Shown in pieces: positions 40,965 to 51,588 of a stretch of 55,219 nt of DNA. The notes under the pieces are model-generated. The model had not been told where the DNA came from, searched no databases, and saw nothing but the letters and a program-made list of their open reading frames with translations. The position numbers were made by a program, and so were the translations under genes. How positions within the stretch are numbered: position 1 is the first letter of the stretch; every line of letters starts with the position of its first letter. Source of the stretch: an uncultured Lachnospiraceae bacterium (GTDB taxonomy: Bacteria; Bacillota; Clostridia; Lachnospirales; Lachnospiraceae). The stretch is from the NCBI GenBank assembly GCA_947648875.1, contig CANSPM010000023.1, positions 1-55,219 of the forward strand, given 5' to 3'.

Positions 40965-41810
40965 ATGAATTTGGATCAGCAGAGAAAATACAAAATTCAG
41001 TTGGCACGGAGAAGAAAACAGCAGCGGCGCGTTTGGAGAGCCTGTTGCATTTGCCTGGCAACCGTGATGTTGGGACTGTTGATTGCCGACATACTGTTGC
41101 GCGACAGAATACCGGATGTGATCTCGGCAGGGAGAAGCAGTGGGCAGGGAGGCGGGCAGATGCCCCAACAGGGTGAGGGACATTCAGGGCAGGTATATCC
41201 GGAGAGTCTGATTGAGCTGCTGGAACTTAACCCGGAGACGGAACAGTTTGTGAGAGACTATTTTCAGAACAGGGACAAGCATCCGGAGATCGACCTGACG
41301 GCGGAAGTGACACAGGGAACCATACCGCTTTTCCTCCAGTGGGATGAGCGCTGGGGATATGAGTCATATGGCAGTGACATAATAGCCATAACAGGATGCG
41401 GGCCTACCTGTCTCTCCATGGTCTTGTGCGGCCTTAGCGGTGATACTCAATGGGACCCGCTCACCCTGGCCCGGTATGCGGAGCGGGAGGGGTATTATGT
41501 GAAGGGGGCAGGTACTGCCTGGGATCTGATGAAAATGGGGGCGGAGGATTTGGGGCTGACCTGCCGGGATATTGTTTTTGACGGAGACCATATTCTGGCG
41601 TGGCTGGCGGGCGGCAATCCCATCATATGCGCCATGCGACCGGGGGACTTTACCACCACAGGCCATTTTATTGTGCTGTCCGGTGTGGATGAGTACGGCA
41701 AAGTGATTGTGTGTGATCCCAACAGCCGAAACAACAGCGAGAAAACCTGGGATGTGGAAGATTTAATTCCCCAGATTAAAAATTTGTGGGCCTATGAGAT
41801 TGTATTATAA
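40965..41810 (+). CDS. Membrane-anchored C39-family cysteine peptidase
   Basis: 281 aa from ATG 40965, placed behind AAGGGGG; an earlier in-frame ATG (40956) is too close to the ribosome site. Basic N-terminus (KIQLARRRKQQRRVWRACC), one transmembrane helix at about 26-47, a Gly/Gln-rich linker, then a peptidase domain (about 115-281) with LQWDERWGYESYG, catalytic Cys in TGCGPTCLSMVL, His in TTGHFIVLSGVDE and the Asn/Asp region VIVCDPNSRNNS. It acts outside the membrane, perhaps on peptides or wall material. It resembles the phage C39 endolysin at 24389 in fold but has an anchor instead of wall-binding domains. Confidence 0.85.
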   Translation: MNLDQQRKYKIQLARRRKQQRRVWRACCICLATVMLGLLIADILLRDRIPDVISAGRSSGQGGGQMPQQGEGHSGQVYPESLIELLELNPETEQFVRDYFQNRDKHPEIDLTAEVTQGTIPLFLQWDERWGYESYGSDIIAITGCGPTCLSMVLCGLSGDTQWDPLTLARYAEREGYYVKGAGTAWDLMKMGAEDLGLTCRDIVFDGDHILAWLAGGNPIICAMRPGDFTTTGHFIVLSGVDEYGKVIVCDPNSRNNSEKTWDVEDLIPQIKNLWAYEIVL

Positions 41811-41857
41811 AATAAATCTGTATGCGATAGCTTGTTATTTTCATGTAAAGGCAGATG

Positions 41858-41886
41858 AAATCCTGGTGGGCAACTGCCAGGATTTT
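41858..41886 (+). terminator. Terminator after the C39 peptidase
   Basis: AAATCCTGG (41858-41866) pairs with CCAGGATTT (41877-41885), followed by a short T-run. It lies 48 bases past the stop. The rest of the 41811-42167 gap shows an AT-rich promoter-like stretch (TATATTATGTTATAGT near 41930) for the next gene. Confidence 0.75.
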
Positions 41887-42167
41887 GACATTAAAGGGAG
41901 CAACGCAAAAAGACCCTGTACTTTTTTCCTATATTATGTTATAGTATATAAAAAGTAATTCTGACTGTCGGGGTACCCATCGCGTATGGCAGATTAGCTT
42001 GTATAAGCATTAAAGAGGACCGGCAGACAGATTGGCTGAATTTAGAGGGCGCTGAAAGCAGGGGGAGTGGTGTGAAGCCGCTCCCCCTTGCCATAGAAAT
42101 GGCAGGAAAGCATATGTACATTGGGTATGCGTGGACGCGGAAATTCGGTCGGAGGAAGGAACGGGAC

Positions 42168-42641
42168 ATGCAGATCAGAAGGGCACAGGACAGAGACATG
42201 GATGGAATTAACAGATTGCTGTTTCAGGTGCTGGCAGTGCACCATGAGGGCAGGCCGGATCTGTTTAAGGAGAATGTGAAAAAGTATACAAACGAAGAGT
42301 TGACGGCGCTTATCAGAGATGACTCCAGACCCGTTTTCGTGGGTGTGGACGAGGTGTCACAGCAGGTGCTGGGCTATGCTTTCTGTGTGTTTCAGCAGTA
42401 TACAAACAGCAATATATTGACAGATATAAAAACGCTGTATATAGATGATCTCTGTGTGGAAAAGGAGTGCCGCGGACAGCGGATTGGTCGCAAAATCTAT
42501 GAATATGTGCTTGATTTCGCGCGCAGAGAGGGATGCTACAATGTGACATTGAATGTATGGGCCTGCAATGATGCCGCCAGGCGCTTTTACGAGAACTGCG
42601 GACTACAGCCTCAGAAGATCGGAATGGAGAAAATCCTGTGA
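42168..42641 (+). CDS. GNAT-family N-acetyltransferase
   Basis: 157 aa from ATG 42168 behind GGAGGAAGGAACGGGAC. Compact single-domain acetyltransferase: MQIRRAQDRDMDGINRLLFQ start, central TLYIDDLCVEKECRGQRIGR with the acetyl-CoA loop (R-G-Q-R-I-G-R, about 106-112) and C-terminal NVTLNVWACNDAARRFYENC. Common and broad family; the substrate is not known. It starts its own transcript and is followed by the M3-like peptidase gene 36 bases later. Confidence 0.88.
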   Translation: MQIRRAQDRDMDGINRLLFQVLAVHHEGRPDLFKENVKKYTNEELTALIRDDSRPVFVGVDEVSQQVLGYAFCVFQQYTNSNILTDIKTLYIDDLCVEKECRGQRIGRKIYEYVLDFARREGCYNVTLNVWACNDAARRFYENCGLQPQKIGMEKIL

Positions 42642-42677
42642 GCAAATATAGGATACGGAAAAAAGGGAGGTAGAATC

Positions 42678-44669
42678 ATGCTTGGGAATAGAAAAAGGGC
42701 ATTACTTTCATTTATGCTGGCTGCGCTGACAGCGTTTCAGGCTTTTTCTGTCCATGCGCAGACAAAATGGTATGATGATTCGGACATCGTGCGCGCGGAT
42801 ATCAGTTATGAGGAAATGGAATATGTGGGTTATGACCCCGCATATGCGTATACCCTGATAGAGGAGATGCGCGCCCTGTCTCAGGAGCCCGGTAACGAGG
42901 AACAGATCAACGAAAACTATGATCTGATGAGCATGGAACTGGATAAGATGTATACCCAGCAGGCTCTAAACGAAATTCGCTATTACCGGGATGTAAACAA
43001 TGAGGAATATGCCGGCATTGATACCGAGCTACAGCAGATTTATCGGGATGTGGTGGATCAGTTTTTACAGACAGTGCGGGACGTATTGTGCTCGGAGTAC
43101 CGGGAATCTCTGGGGACGCATATCGGTGATGAGGAGATGGTGGAGGACTATCTGGATTACGAGGATATGACCGAGGAATTACAGGCTCTGCTTGATGAGG
43201 AGAATCTTCTGGAGCAGCGGTATGATCAGGCCAGCATGGCGGAGTACACGGTGACAGTCGACGGGCAGCAATGGACGGAGGCGTCTTATAACGAGGCCAT
43301 TGAGGATTTGACCTGGCGGGAAATGCTGACGATCAGCACAGCCCTGGATGAGGCTAAAAATGAGGCTATATGTCCTATTTTTCTGGATCTGGTGAAAAAT
43401 CGCAATGCCAGGGCGCGGATATACGATTATGATAATTACGCCGAGTATGCCTATACGGATCTGTACAACAGGGATTATACTATAGAAGAGATTAAGTCCG
43501 TGTACGCGGCGGTAAAGGAATATATTGTTCCAGTGCTGGCGGAGGTGGAGGAACGGGTCTATGCCGGCAATCTGGATGAACTGCTTTATATGGACTACCT
43601 CACAGAGGATTATGTCATAAATGTGGTAGGCCGACATATGGGGGATATTGATCCGGCACTGGCGGAAGTATATCAGTATATGGTAGATTATCATCTGTAT
43701 GATATAGACTATGATCCCAATAAGATGAATGTGGGATATACCACTACCCTTTTCGAATATCAGGAGCCGTTTATTTTTAATACCCCGGATTACTCATATT
43801 ATGATCTGGAGACCATGATTCATGAGTTTGGGCATTACAACGAGGCGTTTCATGCGGGAACCACGCTGATTACCGACGTGACCAACATGGATGTAGCGGA
43901 GATCCATTCCCAGGGGTTGGAGCTTCTGTATCTGGAGTACGCAGATGATGTGTATGGAGAGGGGCTGGGAGACACGGCCCGGCAGATGATTTTATATCAG
44001 ATTCTGTATTCTGTGATAGACGGCTGCCTGTATGACGAGTTTCAGAATGCCGTATTTTCGGCGGATCATGACATGACGCAGGAGGAAGTCAACCAATTAT
44101 TCCGCAGGCTTTCAGAGGAATATGGATACACCTATTATGACACGGGGGATATGGCATACGACTGGGTGGATGTGCCCCACACTTTTTCCTCTCCCATGTA
44201 TTACGTCAGTTATGGGACTTCCGCGTTGGCGGCGTTGGACATCTGGACGATCGCGCAGGAAGACCGTCAGGCGGGAATCGACAAATATATGGAACTGACC
44301 ACATACGGTTTGAGCACTCCCTACTGTGAACTTTTGGAAAAATGCGGACTTAAAAGCATCTTTGAAGAAGGGACGATCCGGGAGATTGCCCAGACTGTAT
44401 CGGAGTATTCTTCCGCTTTGGCAGCAGGAGAGAATGAGGGGGAAGCGTCCTTCGGGGGATATGACGGGGATGAAGCGTTCAGTGATTCCATGTGGGAGAG
44501 ATTTGGCAACGGACTGACGAACAGGGATGTTGGCGCTTCGCCACAGAATATGATAGACAGTTTTTTGGAAATGCATATATATATTATGTTAGGAACGCAG
44601 CTGCTTACGATAATCACGGTTCTGATTATCATAAAAGTGCTGTCTTCTCGGGAAAAGAAAAATAAGTGA
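42678..44669 (+). CDS. Membrane-anchored M3-like metallopeptidase
   Basis: 663 aa. Signal peptide at 1-28 (basic MLGNRKRA then hydrophobic LLSFMLAALTAFQAF, ending HAQ), large ectodomain and a C-terminal transmembrane helix (about 632-655, MLGTQLLTIITVLIIIKVL) with a basic end. The zinc motif HEFGH is at 382-386 with a downstream Glu-rich helix (NMDVAEIHSQGLELLYLEYA), as in M3/oligoendopeptidase folds. The ectodomain is rich in Asp, Glu and Tyr. It probably trims peptides outside the cell. It is only distantly related to the cytoplasmic PepF encoded at 48134. Confidence 0.82.
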   Translation: MLGNRKRALLSFMLAALTAFQAFSVHAQTKWYDDSDIVRADISYEEMEYVGYDPAYAYTLIEEMRALSQEPGNEEQINENYDLMSMELDKMYTQQALNEIRYYRDVNNEEYAGIDTELQQIYRDVVDQFLQTVRDVLCSEYRESLGTHIGDEEMVEDYLDYEDMTEELQALLDEENLLEQRYDQASMAEYTVTVDGQQWTEASYNEAIEDLTWREMLTISTALDEAKNEAICPIFLDLVKNRNARARIYDYDNYAEYAYTDLYNRDYTIEEIKSVYAAVKEYIVPVLAEVEERVYAGNLDELLYMDYLTEDYVINVVGRHMGDIDPALAEVYQYMVDYHLYDIDYDPNKMNVGYTTTLFEYQEPFIFNTPDYSYYDLETMIHEFGHYNEAFHAGTTLITDVTNMDVAEIHSQGLELLYLEYADDVYGEGLGDTARQMILYQILYSVIDGCLYDEFQNAVFSADHDMTQEEVNQLFRRLSEEYGYTYYDTGDMAYDWVDVPHTFSSPMYYVSYGTSALAALDIWTIAQEDRQAGIDKYMELTTYGLSTPYCELLEKCGLKSIFEEGTIREIAQTVSEYSSALAAGENEGEASFGGYDGDEAFSDSMWERFGNGLTNRDVGASPQNMIDSFLEMHIYIMLGTQLLTIITVLIIIKVLSSREKKNK

Positions 44670-44722
44670 CAGGAAATAAGTGGAAAAACAGCATTTATTT
44701 TGTAGGAGGGAAATTTGATTAG

Positions 44723-45082
44723 ATGAGTTGTCTGGGGAATTTATTATGGTTTGTATTTGGCGGATTTGTAGGCGGTCTTGGCTGGCTGTTGGCCGGATGC
44801 CTGTGGTGTATTACCATTATTGGCGCACCGATCGGGATGCAGTGTTTTAAGTTTGCTTCCATGTCCTTTTTCCCTTTTGGAAAGGAAATCCAGTATGGCG
44901 GCGGGACCATGTCCCTTGTGGTGAACATTATTTGGATACTGATTTCAGGAATACCGTTGGCTTTGCATCATCTGGCTTGGGGATGCCTGTTCTGTATAAC
45001 TGTCATTGGGATTCCCTTTGGCATGCAGCATTTTAAACTGGCAAAGCTTGCGCTTATGCCTTTCGGGGCAAGCATAGTCTAA
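44723..45082 (+). CDS. YccF-family membrane protein
   Basis: 119 aa with two internal YccF repeats: [40 protein letters not shown] (first) and [40 protein letters not shown] (second). Four hydrophobic segments. The I-G-[AI]-P-[IF]-G-M-Q motif is the family hallmark. Function is unknown. Ribosome site TAGGAGGG. Confidence 0.9.
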   Translation: MSCLGNLLWFVFGGFVGGLGWLLAGCLWCITIIGAPIGMQCFKFASMSFFPFGKEIQYGGGTMSLVVNIIWILISGIPLALHHLAWGCLFCITVIGIPFGMQHFKLAKLALMPFGASIV

Positions 45083-45126
45083 AGAGAGGGGCGGAGTGTT
45101 TCACGAGGGAGAAGGAGGGTTCTAAA

Positions 45127-46923
45127 GTGGAAAAGAGAAAAGGATTTCGGAGTTTAACGGTAATGTTGGTGTCCATCATTTGTGTTTTGGTTTCCATTCC
45201 TACAATCGGATTGGCATGTCTGGGCATTGTATACCTGCAAAAATCCATGAATGAATCGGTGGAGTTGTATGAAGAATCCATGAATGACGGCTATTCGACA
45301 GAGATTAAGTCCATGGTGCAGGGGGCGATAGCGGTTGCGCAGAGTTATTATGACCGATGCCAAAACGGGGAATTGTCAGTGGCACAGGCACAGGAAATGG
45401 CGGCGGAAGCGGTGCGAAACATGCGTTATCGGGACGACGCTTCCGGCTATATCTGGATAGACGGTGAGGATCACGTATTGGTTATGCATCCCATTTTGCC
45501 GGAGCAGGAGGGGGACAACCGGTATGACCTGACGGATAAGAATGGCATCAAGGTTACGCAGAATATTGTTTCGACGGCAAAAGCCGGAGGCGGGTACAAT
45601 GAGTTTTATTTTACCAAGTCGGACGGTGTGACAGTGGCCCCCAAGATTGCTTACAGCGAAATGTTTGAGCCCTGGGGATGGGCGGTTGCCACAGGAAACT
45701 ATGTGGACGATATGAACCAGAAGATTGACGGCATGAAGGTAAATATTCAGCGGGAGTTTTCGGGTATGCTGATGATTTACGGTGTTGCGGCGGCGCTTAT
45801 GCTGATTGTGGCATTGCTGATCTCCGTCTGGGGCGGCGTAAGAATAACCAAGGGAATCAAACTGGTGGAGGGGCATCTCCGGCAGGCGGCCAAGGGGGAT
45901 TTGAGTTTTACCGTCAGACCGTCTTTGATGAGCCGTGCGGATGAGATCGGAGAAATGGCTCGCTCTCTGGAGAATGTACGACAGTCTCTGGCGGGAATGT
46001 TGGGCAGCGTGATACATACCGGTGAAACTCTGAATCAGAGCAGCGTAAAGTTTAATGAAAAATTTGAGAGCATTTTAGAGAGTATTCAGAATATTAACCT
46101 GGCTGTGGAGGATCTGGCACAGGGCGCAACCAATCAGTCTAACGAGACCGAGACCGTGAATGAAAAGATTGCGGAGCTTGGCGGCGTCATTGAAGTGGAA
46201 AAGAACGGCGTACATAAATTGGAGGACGCGGTGACCGCTATGGCGGAATACTCGGTAGACGCTTCCGCGAGCATCAGGGAACTGGACCGCATCACAAAGC
46301 TGACCATAGAAACCATTGATGTGGTGTCGGAACAGACGGTTAGGAATAACGACTCCGCAGCAGATATCAATAAGACAATCGAGATCATCAAGGGATTGGC
46401 GGCACAGACGAATCTGCTTTCCCTGAACGCAAGCATAGAGGCGGCCAGAGCCGGCGACGCGGGCCGGGGGTTTGCCGTCGTGGCGGAGGAGATCCGGAAT
46501 CTTTCGGAGGAATCCTCCAGCAGTGCCAAGGAGATTGAGGAAATTGTAAGGGAACTGGTTGGAAACGTGAAAGTTTCCGTGAGCAAGATGCAGGAAGTTA
46601 CCTCCAACGTACAGAAGCAGCAGCAGTGTCTCGACGAAACCAGGGCAGTGTTCCAGAATCTGGATCAGGAAGTGACACAGGTGGAAGAGGTGACAAGAGA
46701 AATCGGCAGCCAGACGGAGGTTTTGGATTCGCTGAAACAGATTGTCACGGACTCTGTCAACAGCCTTGCCAGTGTGGTGGAGGAAAATGCCGCTTCCACA
46801 GAAGAAACCAGCGCCAGCATGGCCATCCTGTCCCATACCATCAGCGAGTGTACTGCGGATACCCAGGGGTTGGTGGATCTGAGCCAACGTCAGAAGGATC
46901 AGGCAAGTAAGTTCCAGATTTAG
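45127..46923 (+). CDS. Methyl-accepting chemotaxis protein with Cache sensor
   Basis: 598 aa, GTG start with GGAGGG before it. Transmembrane helix 1 at about 10-34. Periplasm-side sCache-type sensor domain (about 40-205) with [40 protein letters not shown] and [20 protein letters not shown]. Transmembrane helix 2 at about 213-236, then HAMP (about 237-290). The signalling tip contains the conserved hairpin [20 protein letters not shown] with [20 protein letters not shown]. It sends signals to CheA. Ligands of sCache_2 domains include small carboxylates and amines, not determined here. No other chemotaxis genes are near. Confidence 0.9.
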   Translation: MEKRKGFRSLTVMLVSIICVLVSIPTIGLACLGIVYLQKSMNESVELYEESMNDGYSTEIKSMVQGAIAVAQSYYDRCQNGELSVAQAQEMAAEAVRNMRYRDDASGYIWIDGEDHVLVMHPILPEQEGDNRYDLTDKNGIKVTQNIVSTAKAGGGYNEFYFTKSDGVTVAPKIAYSEMFEPWGWAVATGNYVDDMNQKIDGMKVNIQREFSGMLMIYGVAAALMLIVALLISVWGGVRITKGIKLVEGHLRQAAKGDLSFTVRPSLMSRADEIGEMARSLENVRQSLAGMLGSVIHTGETLNQSSVKFNEKFESILESIQNINLAVEDLAQGATNQSNETETVNEKIAELGGVIEVEKNGVHKLEDAVTAMAEYSVDASASIRELDRITKLTIETIDVVSEQTVRNNDSAADINKTIEIIKGLAAQTNLLSLNASIEAARAGDAGRGFAVVAEEIRNLSEESSSSAKEIEEIVRELVGNVKVSVSKMQEVTSNVQKQQQCLDETRAVFQNLDQEVTQVEEVTREIGSQTEVLDSLKQIVTDSVNSLASVVEENAASTEETSASMAILSHTISECTADTQGLVDLSQRQKDQASKFQI

Positions 46924-47038
46924 CGGTATTCTTATGCGGGGGAATGCGGATATAGGTGTTTTCGATGTCTCGGAAGCACCTATTTTGCTATTCGTGACAA
47001 TGCGGGCGGCCTATGGATATAAAGGAGGAAATGACGAT

Positions 47039-47566
47039 ATGGAAGCATTGCGGCTTTTGCGCCCCACACCGGAATACGCAGAGGAATTGGCCTGTTTCCG
47101 CAGGGAACTGCTAAAGGCCGGGGATGCGGATTCCTTTGCGGGGTGCAGCGGACTGGAGCAATATGAGGATATCGGAGAGTGGATGGAGATGGTTTGGCGG
47201 CAGGAGCAGGGGAACGAGCCAGGGAAAGTGCCTTCTCATGTGTATCTGGCCATCCGCCGGCGGGACGGACGGCTGGTGGGGATCATCGACCTGCGGCATC
47301 ACATTGACCATCCGGTGCTGGGGCTGTGGGGCGGACATACAGGATATAGCGTGCGTCCCTGCGAGCGGGGCCGGGGCTATGCCCAGGAGATGCTTCGGCT
47401 GAATCTGGAAAAGTGCAGGGAGCGGGGGCTTGAGAAAGTGATGGTAACCTGTAGCTCTGAGAACTTCGCCAGCGAGCGGACAATTCTGGCATGTGGCGGC
47501 GTGTTTGAAAGAGAAGTGGCTGTGGACGGAGAGTGTATTAAGCGGTATTGGATTACCATAAAATAG
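47039..47566 (+). CDS. GNAT-family N-acetyltransferase
   Basis: 175 aa from ATG 47039 behind AAAGGAGGAAATGACGAT. Contains LRLLRPTPEYAEELACFRRE, central VGIIDLRHHIDHPVLGLWGG and YSVRPCERGRGYAQEMLRLN with the acetyl-CoA loop (R-G-R-G-Y-A, about 124-129). The N-terminus resembles proteins that acetylate cell or antibiotic targets, but no assignment is possible. Its end overlaps the upstream frame of the Nudix gene by spacing of only 14 bases. Confidence 0.85.
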   Translation: MEALRLLRPTPEYAEELACFRRELLKAGDADSFAGCSGLEQYEDIGEWMEMVWRQEQGNEPGKVPSHVYLAIRRRDGRLVGIIDLRHHIDHPVLGLWGGHTGYSVRPCERGRGYAQEMLRLNLEKCRERGLEKVMVTCSSENFASERTILACGGVFEREVAVDGECIKRYWITIK

Positions 47567-47580
47567 AATGGGGGGCGGCG

Positions 47581-48072
47581 ATGGAAGGAAAGCTGAGAAA
47601 TATGGTGTCTCTGTATTTGACGGCGGGAGAGAAGATGCTGCTGTTGTACCGCATCGGTTCGAGAGTCGTTAAATCCCCTAACTGGTGTGGGATTGGCGGT
47701 CATTTTGAGAGAGAGGAGTTAAACGACGCCAAGGCGGCGCTGCTGCGGGAGGTATATGAGGAGGTTGGCCTGGAGGAAAAGGATCTGGAGGACTTGCGGC
47801 TGCGGTATGTTACACTACGGCGAACAGACGGGGAGATCCGGTTAAATTTCTACTTTTTTGCCAGGCTGGGGGCGGGAGGAAACGTCACGGATACCTGCAA
47901 TGAGGGTATTCTGGAGTGGGTGCCGCTGCCGGAGGTCTGTGAGAGAAACATGCCCTATACGGCGGGGTATGTGGTCAGGCATTATCTGGAGACCGGGCGG
48001 TATGGAGACAAACTGTACTGCGGTGTGGCGGCTAGGGAGGGAGTGCGTTTTACAGAGCTGGAGGCCTTCTAA
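47581..48072 (+). CDS. Nudix hydrolase
   Basis: 163 aa from ATG 47581 behind GGGGGGCGGCG. Nudix signature at about 39-64: GIGGHFEREELNDAKAALLR followed by EVYEEVGL, with the catalytic E-x-x-E-E kept. Relative to the textbook box there are two extra residues before R-E-V, a feature of a clostridial 8-oxo-dGTP-diphosphatase-like subgroup. It likely hydrolyses a modified nucleotide or nucleotide sugar. Partner genes are an acetyltransferase upstream and PepF downstream. Confidence 0.85.
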   Translation: MEGKLRNMVSLYLTAGEKMLLLYRIGSRVVKSPNWCGIGGHFEREELNDAKAALLREVYEEVGLEEKDLEDLRLRYVTLRRTDGEIRLNFYFFARLGAGGNVTDTCNEGILEWVPLPEVCERNMPYTAGYVVRHYLETGRYGDKLYCGVAAREGVRFTELEAF

Positions 48073-48133
48073 GACAGGCTCTACTTTTGAGAGGAATATA
48101 ATAAAACAATATGGAAAGCAGGAGGAGAAAGAA

Positions 48134-49939
48134 ATGGCGGAAGAATTAAAGAGCAGGAAAGAGATACCGGAGGAGTTGACCTGGGACTTGTCCCATATAT
48201 ATGCCACGGAGGAAGAGATGCTCCGGGACGCGGAGAAGATGGAACAGATGGCCGGGGATATAGTGGAAAAATATAAGGGGCATTTGGACACGCCGGAGCA
48301 CATAGAGGCCTGTGTCACGGCTTACGGGCAGGTGTACGAATTGATGATGCTCACCGGCAGTTACTGCGACCTGGCGGTGTCCGTGGACTATTATGACAAT
48401 TATAACCAGGAGAGAAACGGCAAAATCGGTCGTTTGATCTCGAAATTGCAGAGCAGCCTGAGCTTTGTCAAAAGTGAGATCATGGAACAGGAGGAGGCGG
48501 TGATTCAAAAGGCTATGGAGAGTAGCCAGGGCAATCGGTATTTTCTGCAAAATATCCTTCGGGACAAGCCCCACAGGCTGCATCCGGAGGCGGAACGGGT
48601 GGTCTCTGCCCTGAGCCAGAGTATCTACGGCACTCCTTATGAGGTCTATAATATTGCCAAGCTGGCGGATATGAAGTTTGACCCCTTTGTGGTGGAGGGG
48701 AAGGAGTATCCTTTGGGTTACACCCTTTTTGAGGATGACTACGAGTACGAGCCGGACACCCGGGTGCGCCGGGCTGCTTTTGAATCTTTTTCCCGGAAAA
48801 TCAGGGAGTATGAGAATGTGACCGCCACCGCTTACAACGCCAATGTGCAGACGGAAAAGATTCTCGCCACTCTGCGGGGCTTTGACTCCGTATATGACTA
48901 TCTGCTCTTTGACCAGAAAGTCAGCCGGGAACTCTATGACCGCCAGATTGATCTGATCACGGAGAAGCTGGCTCCTCATATGCGCAGGTATGCAAAGCTG
49001 ATCCAGAAGGTGCATGGACTGGACAAGATGACTTTCGCGGATTTAAAGCTCCCTGTAGACCCGGACTATGCTCCGTCGGTGACCATTGAAGGTTCCAGAG
49101 AGTATATCGAGAAGGGACTTGCCATCCTGGGGGAGGACTATGTGCGGATGGTGCGCGCTGCCTATGAGGAACGCTGGGTGGATTTTGCACAAAACAAGGG
49201 GAAATCTACCGGCGGTTTCTGCGCAAGCCCTTACGGCAAAAATTCTTTTATCCTGCTGACCTGGAACAACAAGATGTCGGATGTGTTTACGTTGGCCCAT
49301 GAGTTGGGTCATGCGGGGCATTTTAAATCCTGCAATGCCAGTCAATCCATCTTTGACACGAATGTGTCCACGTATTTTGTAGAGGCTCCTTCCACCATGA
49401 ATGAACTGCTGATGGCCCATTATTTGCTGAAGACCAGCCAGGACAAGCGTTTCCGGCGCTGGGTGCTGACCTGCATGATCGGCAACACCTATTATCACAA
49501 TTTCGTGACCCATCTCATGGAGGCGGCTTACCAAAGGGAAGTATATAAGCTGGTGGACGCAGGGGGCAGTGTCCAGGCGCAGGGTCTGAGCGATATTATG
49601 CGGGATACCCTACAAAAATTCTGGGGAGACGCGGTGGAGATCAATCCGGGGGCGGAGTTGACCTGGATGCGCCAGCCGCACTATTACATGGGGCTGTATT
49701 CCTACACATACAGCGCCGGACTCACCATTGCCACGCAGATGTGTAAGCGCATCGAGAGCGAGGGCGAGCAGGCCATTGAGGACTGGAAAAAAGTGCTGGC
49801 GGCGGGAAGCACTCTGGCACCTGTGGAACTGGCGGCGCTGGCGGGCATAGACATCACCACCGACGCACCGCTTTTGGACACCATCGAGACCATTGGAGGC
49901 ATGATTGACGAGATCTGCCAGCTTACGGAGGAACTGTAA
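48134..49939 (+). CDS. pepF: Oligoendopeptidase F (M3B)
   Basis: 601 aa from ATG 48134 behind GGAGGAGAAAGAA; the open frame reaches further up but without a ribosome site. Cytoplasmic zinc peptidase that cuts short peptides. N-terminal helical domain (TWDLSHIYATEEEMLRDAEK), then the M3 core with SCNASQSIFDTN and the zinc motif AHELGHAGHF (His389, Glu390, His393), ending with LAAGSTLAPVELAALAGIDI. Length is normal for PepF. Its stop overlaps the ATG of the GH43 gene by 1 base, so the two are co-translated, an odd pair. Confidence 0.93.
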   Translation: MAEELKSRKEIPEELTWDLSHIYATEEEMLRDAEKMEQMAGDIVEKYKGHLDTPEHIEACVTAYGQVYELMMLTGSYCDLAVSVDYYDNYNQERNGKIGRLISKLQSSLSFVKSEIMEQEEAVIQKAMESSQGNRYFLQNILRDKPHRLHPEAERVVSALSQSIYGTPYEVYNIAKLADMKFDPFVVEGKEYPLGYTLFEDDYEYEPDTRVRRAAFESFSRKIREYENVTATAYNANVQTEKILATLRGFDSVYDYLLFDQKVSRELYDRQIDLITEKLAPHMRRYAKLIQKVHGLDKMTFADLKLPVDPDYAPSVTIEGSREYIEKGLAILGEDYVRMVRAAYEERWVDFAQNKGKSTGGFCASPYGKNSFILLTWNNKMSDVFTLAHELGHAGHFKSCNASQSIFDTNVSTYFVEAPSTMNELLMAHYLLKTSQDKRFRRWVLTCMIGNTYYHNFVTHLMEAAYQREVYKLVDAGGSVQAQGLSDIMRDTLQKFWGDAVEINPGAELTWMRQPHYYMGLYSYTYSAGLTIATQMCKRIESEGEQAIEDWKKVLAAGSTLAPVELAALAGIDITTDAPLLDTIETIGGMIDEICQLTEEL

Positions 49940-51489
49940 TGGATCAATATACGGAAAATAAGGAAATCAATCCCATTACCTGTCTGGATTATCCGGACCC
50001 GGATGTGATACGGGTGGAAGACACCTATTATCTGGTGAGTACCACCATGCATTTTATGCCTGGATGCGAGATCCTGCGCTCCTACGATCTGTGCCATTGG
50101 GAACATGCGGCCTTTGTCTATGACAGGCTGGACGGCACGCCCGGCCAGAGGTTACAGGGAGAGGAGAATGTATACGGAAAGGGCATGTGGGCGGCGTCTA
50201 TCCGCTATCATAAGGGCATTTACTATATATGTTTTGTAGCCAATGACACGCATAAAACCTATCTGTATACGGCAAACCGTGTGGAGGGGCCCTGGGAGAA
50301 GCATTATGTGGAGGGGTTCTACCACGACTGTTCTCTTTTGTTTGACGATGACGACAGGGTGTATATTGCCTACGGGAATAAAGATATTTATATCACGGAG
50401 CTGAAAAGCGATTTAAGCGGCCCGGCCCGGGGGGGACTGCACAGGCTGGCGGTCAGCGACGAGGGGCATCCCGGTCTGGGGTATGAGGGAACCCATTTTT
50501 ACAAGATAAACGGAAAATATTATCTGTTCTTTATCCACTCCAGAAGAGATTGCTGGAAGAGAGTGGAGGCCTGCTTTGTGGCGGATTCTCTGACCGGGGA
50601 TTTTACCGGCGGCGATGTGCTGGACGACGACAGAGGATACTGTGGCCAGGGGGTCGCTCAGGGGGGAATCGTGGATACGCCTGACGGAAAGTGGTATGCC
50701 ATGCTTTTTCAGGACAGCGGAGCCGTGGGGCGGATTCCCGTCTTGGTGCCGGTGTCCTGGGAGAACGATTACCCGGTGTTTGGGGATGCGGGCAGGGTGC
50801 CCGCGCAGTTTGAGATTGTGAGCACGCGTCCGGAGCATGTTTACAGACCGCTGGTGGAAAGTGATGACTTCCGGGGAGAGTTTAAGCCCTGCTGGCAGTT
50901 TAATCACGAGCCGGATCCGGCGCTGGTGGAACAGGACAGGGAAAAAGGGATCTGGCGGGTTTGTACAGACAAGGTTTGCGGTAGTCTGACCCAGGCCCGG
51001 AATATGATTACCCAGAGAATGCGATACCCCGGGTGCGCGGGGGAGGTCACTGTGGACGGAAGCGGTCTGCGGGAGGGAGATTTTGCCGGAATCTGCGCGT
51101 TGCAGGGATGTTATGGATTTGTCGGGATTACCAGAAGAGAGGGGCGGCTATATCTGACGGTGCGGACAGTGACGGCAAAGGAGGGGTCTATGAAGCCCCT
51201 GGAGGCCTGGGAGCGTGCCGAACGGGAACAGGCGGCGGTACCCCTGGAGGGAAATGCCGTGCAATTGAAGCTGGAGGTGGATTTTACCGAAATGCGGGAT
51301 ACGGCCACCTTTCATTACCGAAAGGCGGACGCAGGGGAAGAGGAGTCGTGGACCAGAATCGGAGCCGACCACAAACTGTATTTCAGGCTGGATCATTTCA
51401 CGGGCTGTCGGTTTGGGCTGGTGGTGTATTCCACAAAGGAGCCCGGCGGTCATGCGGAGTTTGGAAATTTTGTATATCGGGAGAAATAA
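49939..51489 (+). CDS. Glycoside hydrolase family 43 (beta-xylosidase/arabinosidase type)
   Basis: 516 aa, start overlapping the pepF stop (TAATG), with GGAGG in the end of pepF. No signal peptide, so it acts in the cytoplasm on imported oligosaccharides. N-terminal five-bladed propeller (about 10-300) with PDPDVIRVEDTYYLVSTT (catalytic base Asp), YGKGMWAASIRYHKGIYYIC and GYEGTHFYKINGKYYLF (catalytic acid Glu). C-terminal beta-sandwich (about 310-516) of the GH43 C2 type, ending HAEFGNFVYREK. Substrates of this group are xylan- or arabinan-derived oligosaccharides from plant fibre. Confidence 0.88.
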   Translation: MDQYTENKEINPITCLDYPDPDVIRVEDTYYLVSTTMHFMPGCEILRSYDLCHWEHAAFVYDRLDGTPGQRLQGEENVYGKGMWAASIRYHKGIYYICFVANDTHKTYLYTANRVEGPWEKHYVEGFYHDCSLLFDDDDRVYIAYGNKDIYITELKSDLSGPARGGLHRLAVSDEGHPGLGYEGTHFYKINGKYYLFFIHSRRDCWKRVEACFVADSLTGDFTGGDVLDDDRGYCGQGVAQGGIVDTPDGKWYAMLFQDSGAVGRIPVLVPVSWENDYPVFGDAGRVPAQFEIVSTRPEHVYRPLVESDDFRGEFKPCWQFNHEPDPALVEQDREKGIWRVCTDKVCGSLTQARNMITQRMRYPGCAGEVTVDGSGLREGDFAGICALQGCYGFVGITRREGRLYLTVRTVTAKEGSMKPLEAWERAEREQAAVPLEGNAVQLKLEVDFTEMRDTATFHYRKADAGEEESWTRIGADHKLYFRLDHFTGCRFGLVVYSTKEPGGHAEFGNFVYREK

Positions 51490-51588
51490 CGTTTGCCGGG
51501 CGGCTTCTGGGCGGCATTTCGGGTGTCGGAAAGGGAACGAATCCCGGGTCGGCCTGGGGCGTAGAACCCGGTGCGAAAGGGAGTTGTA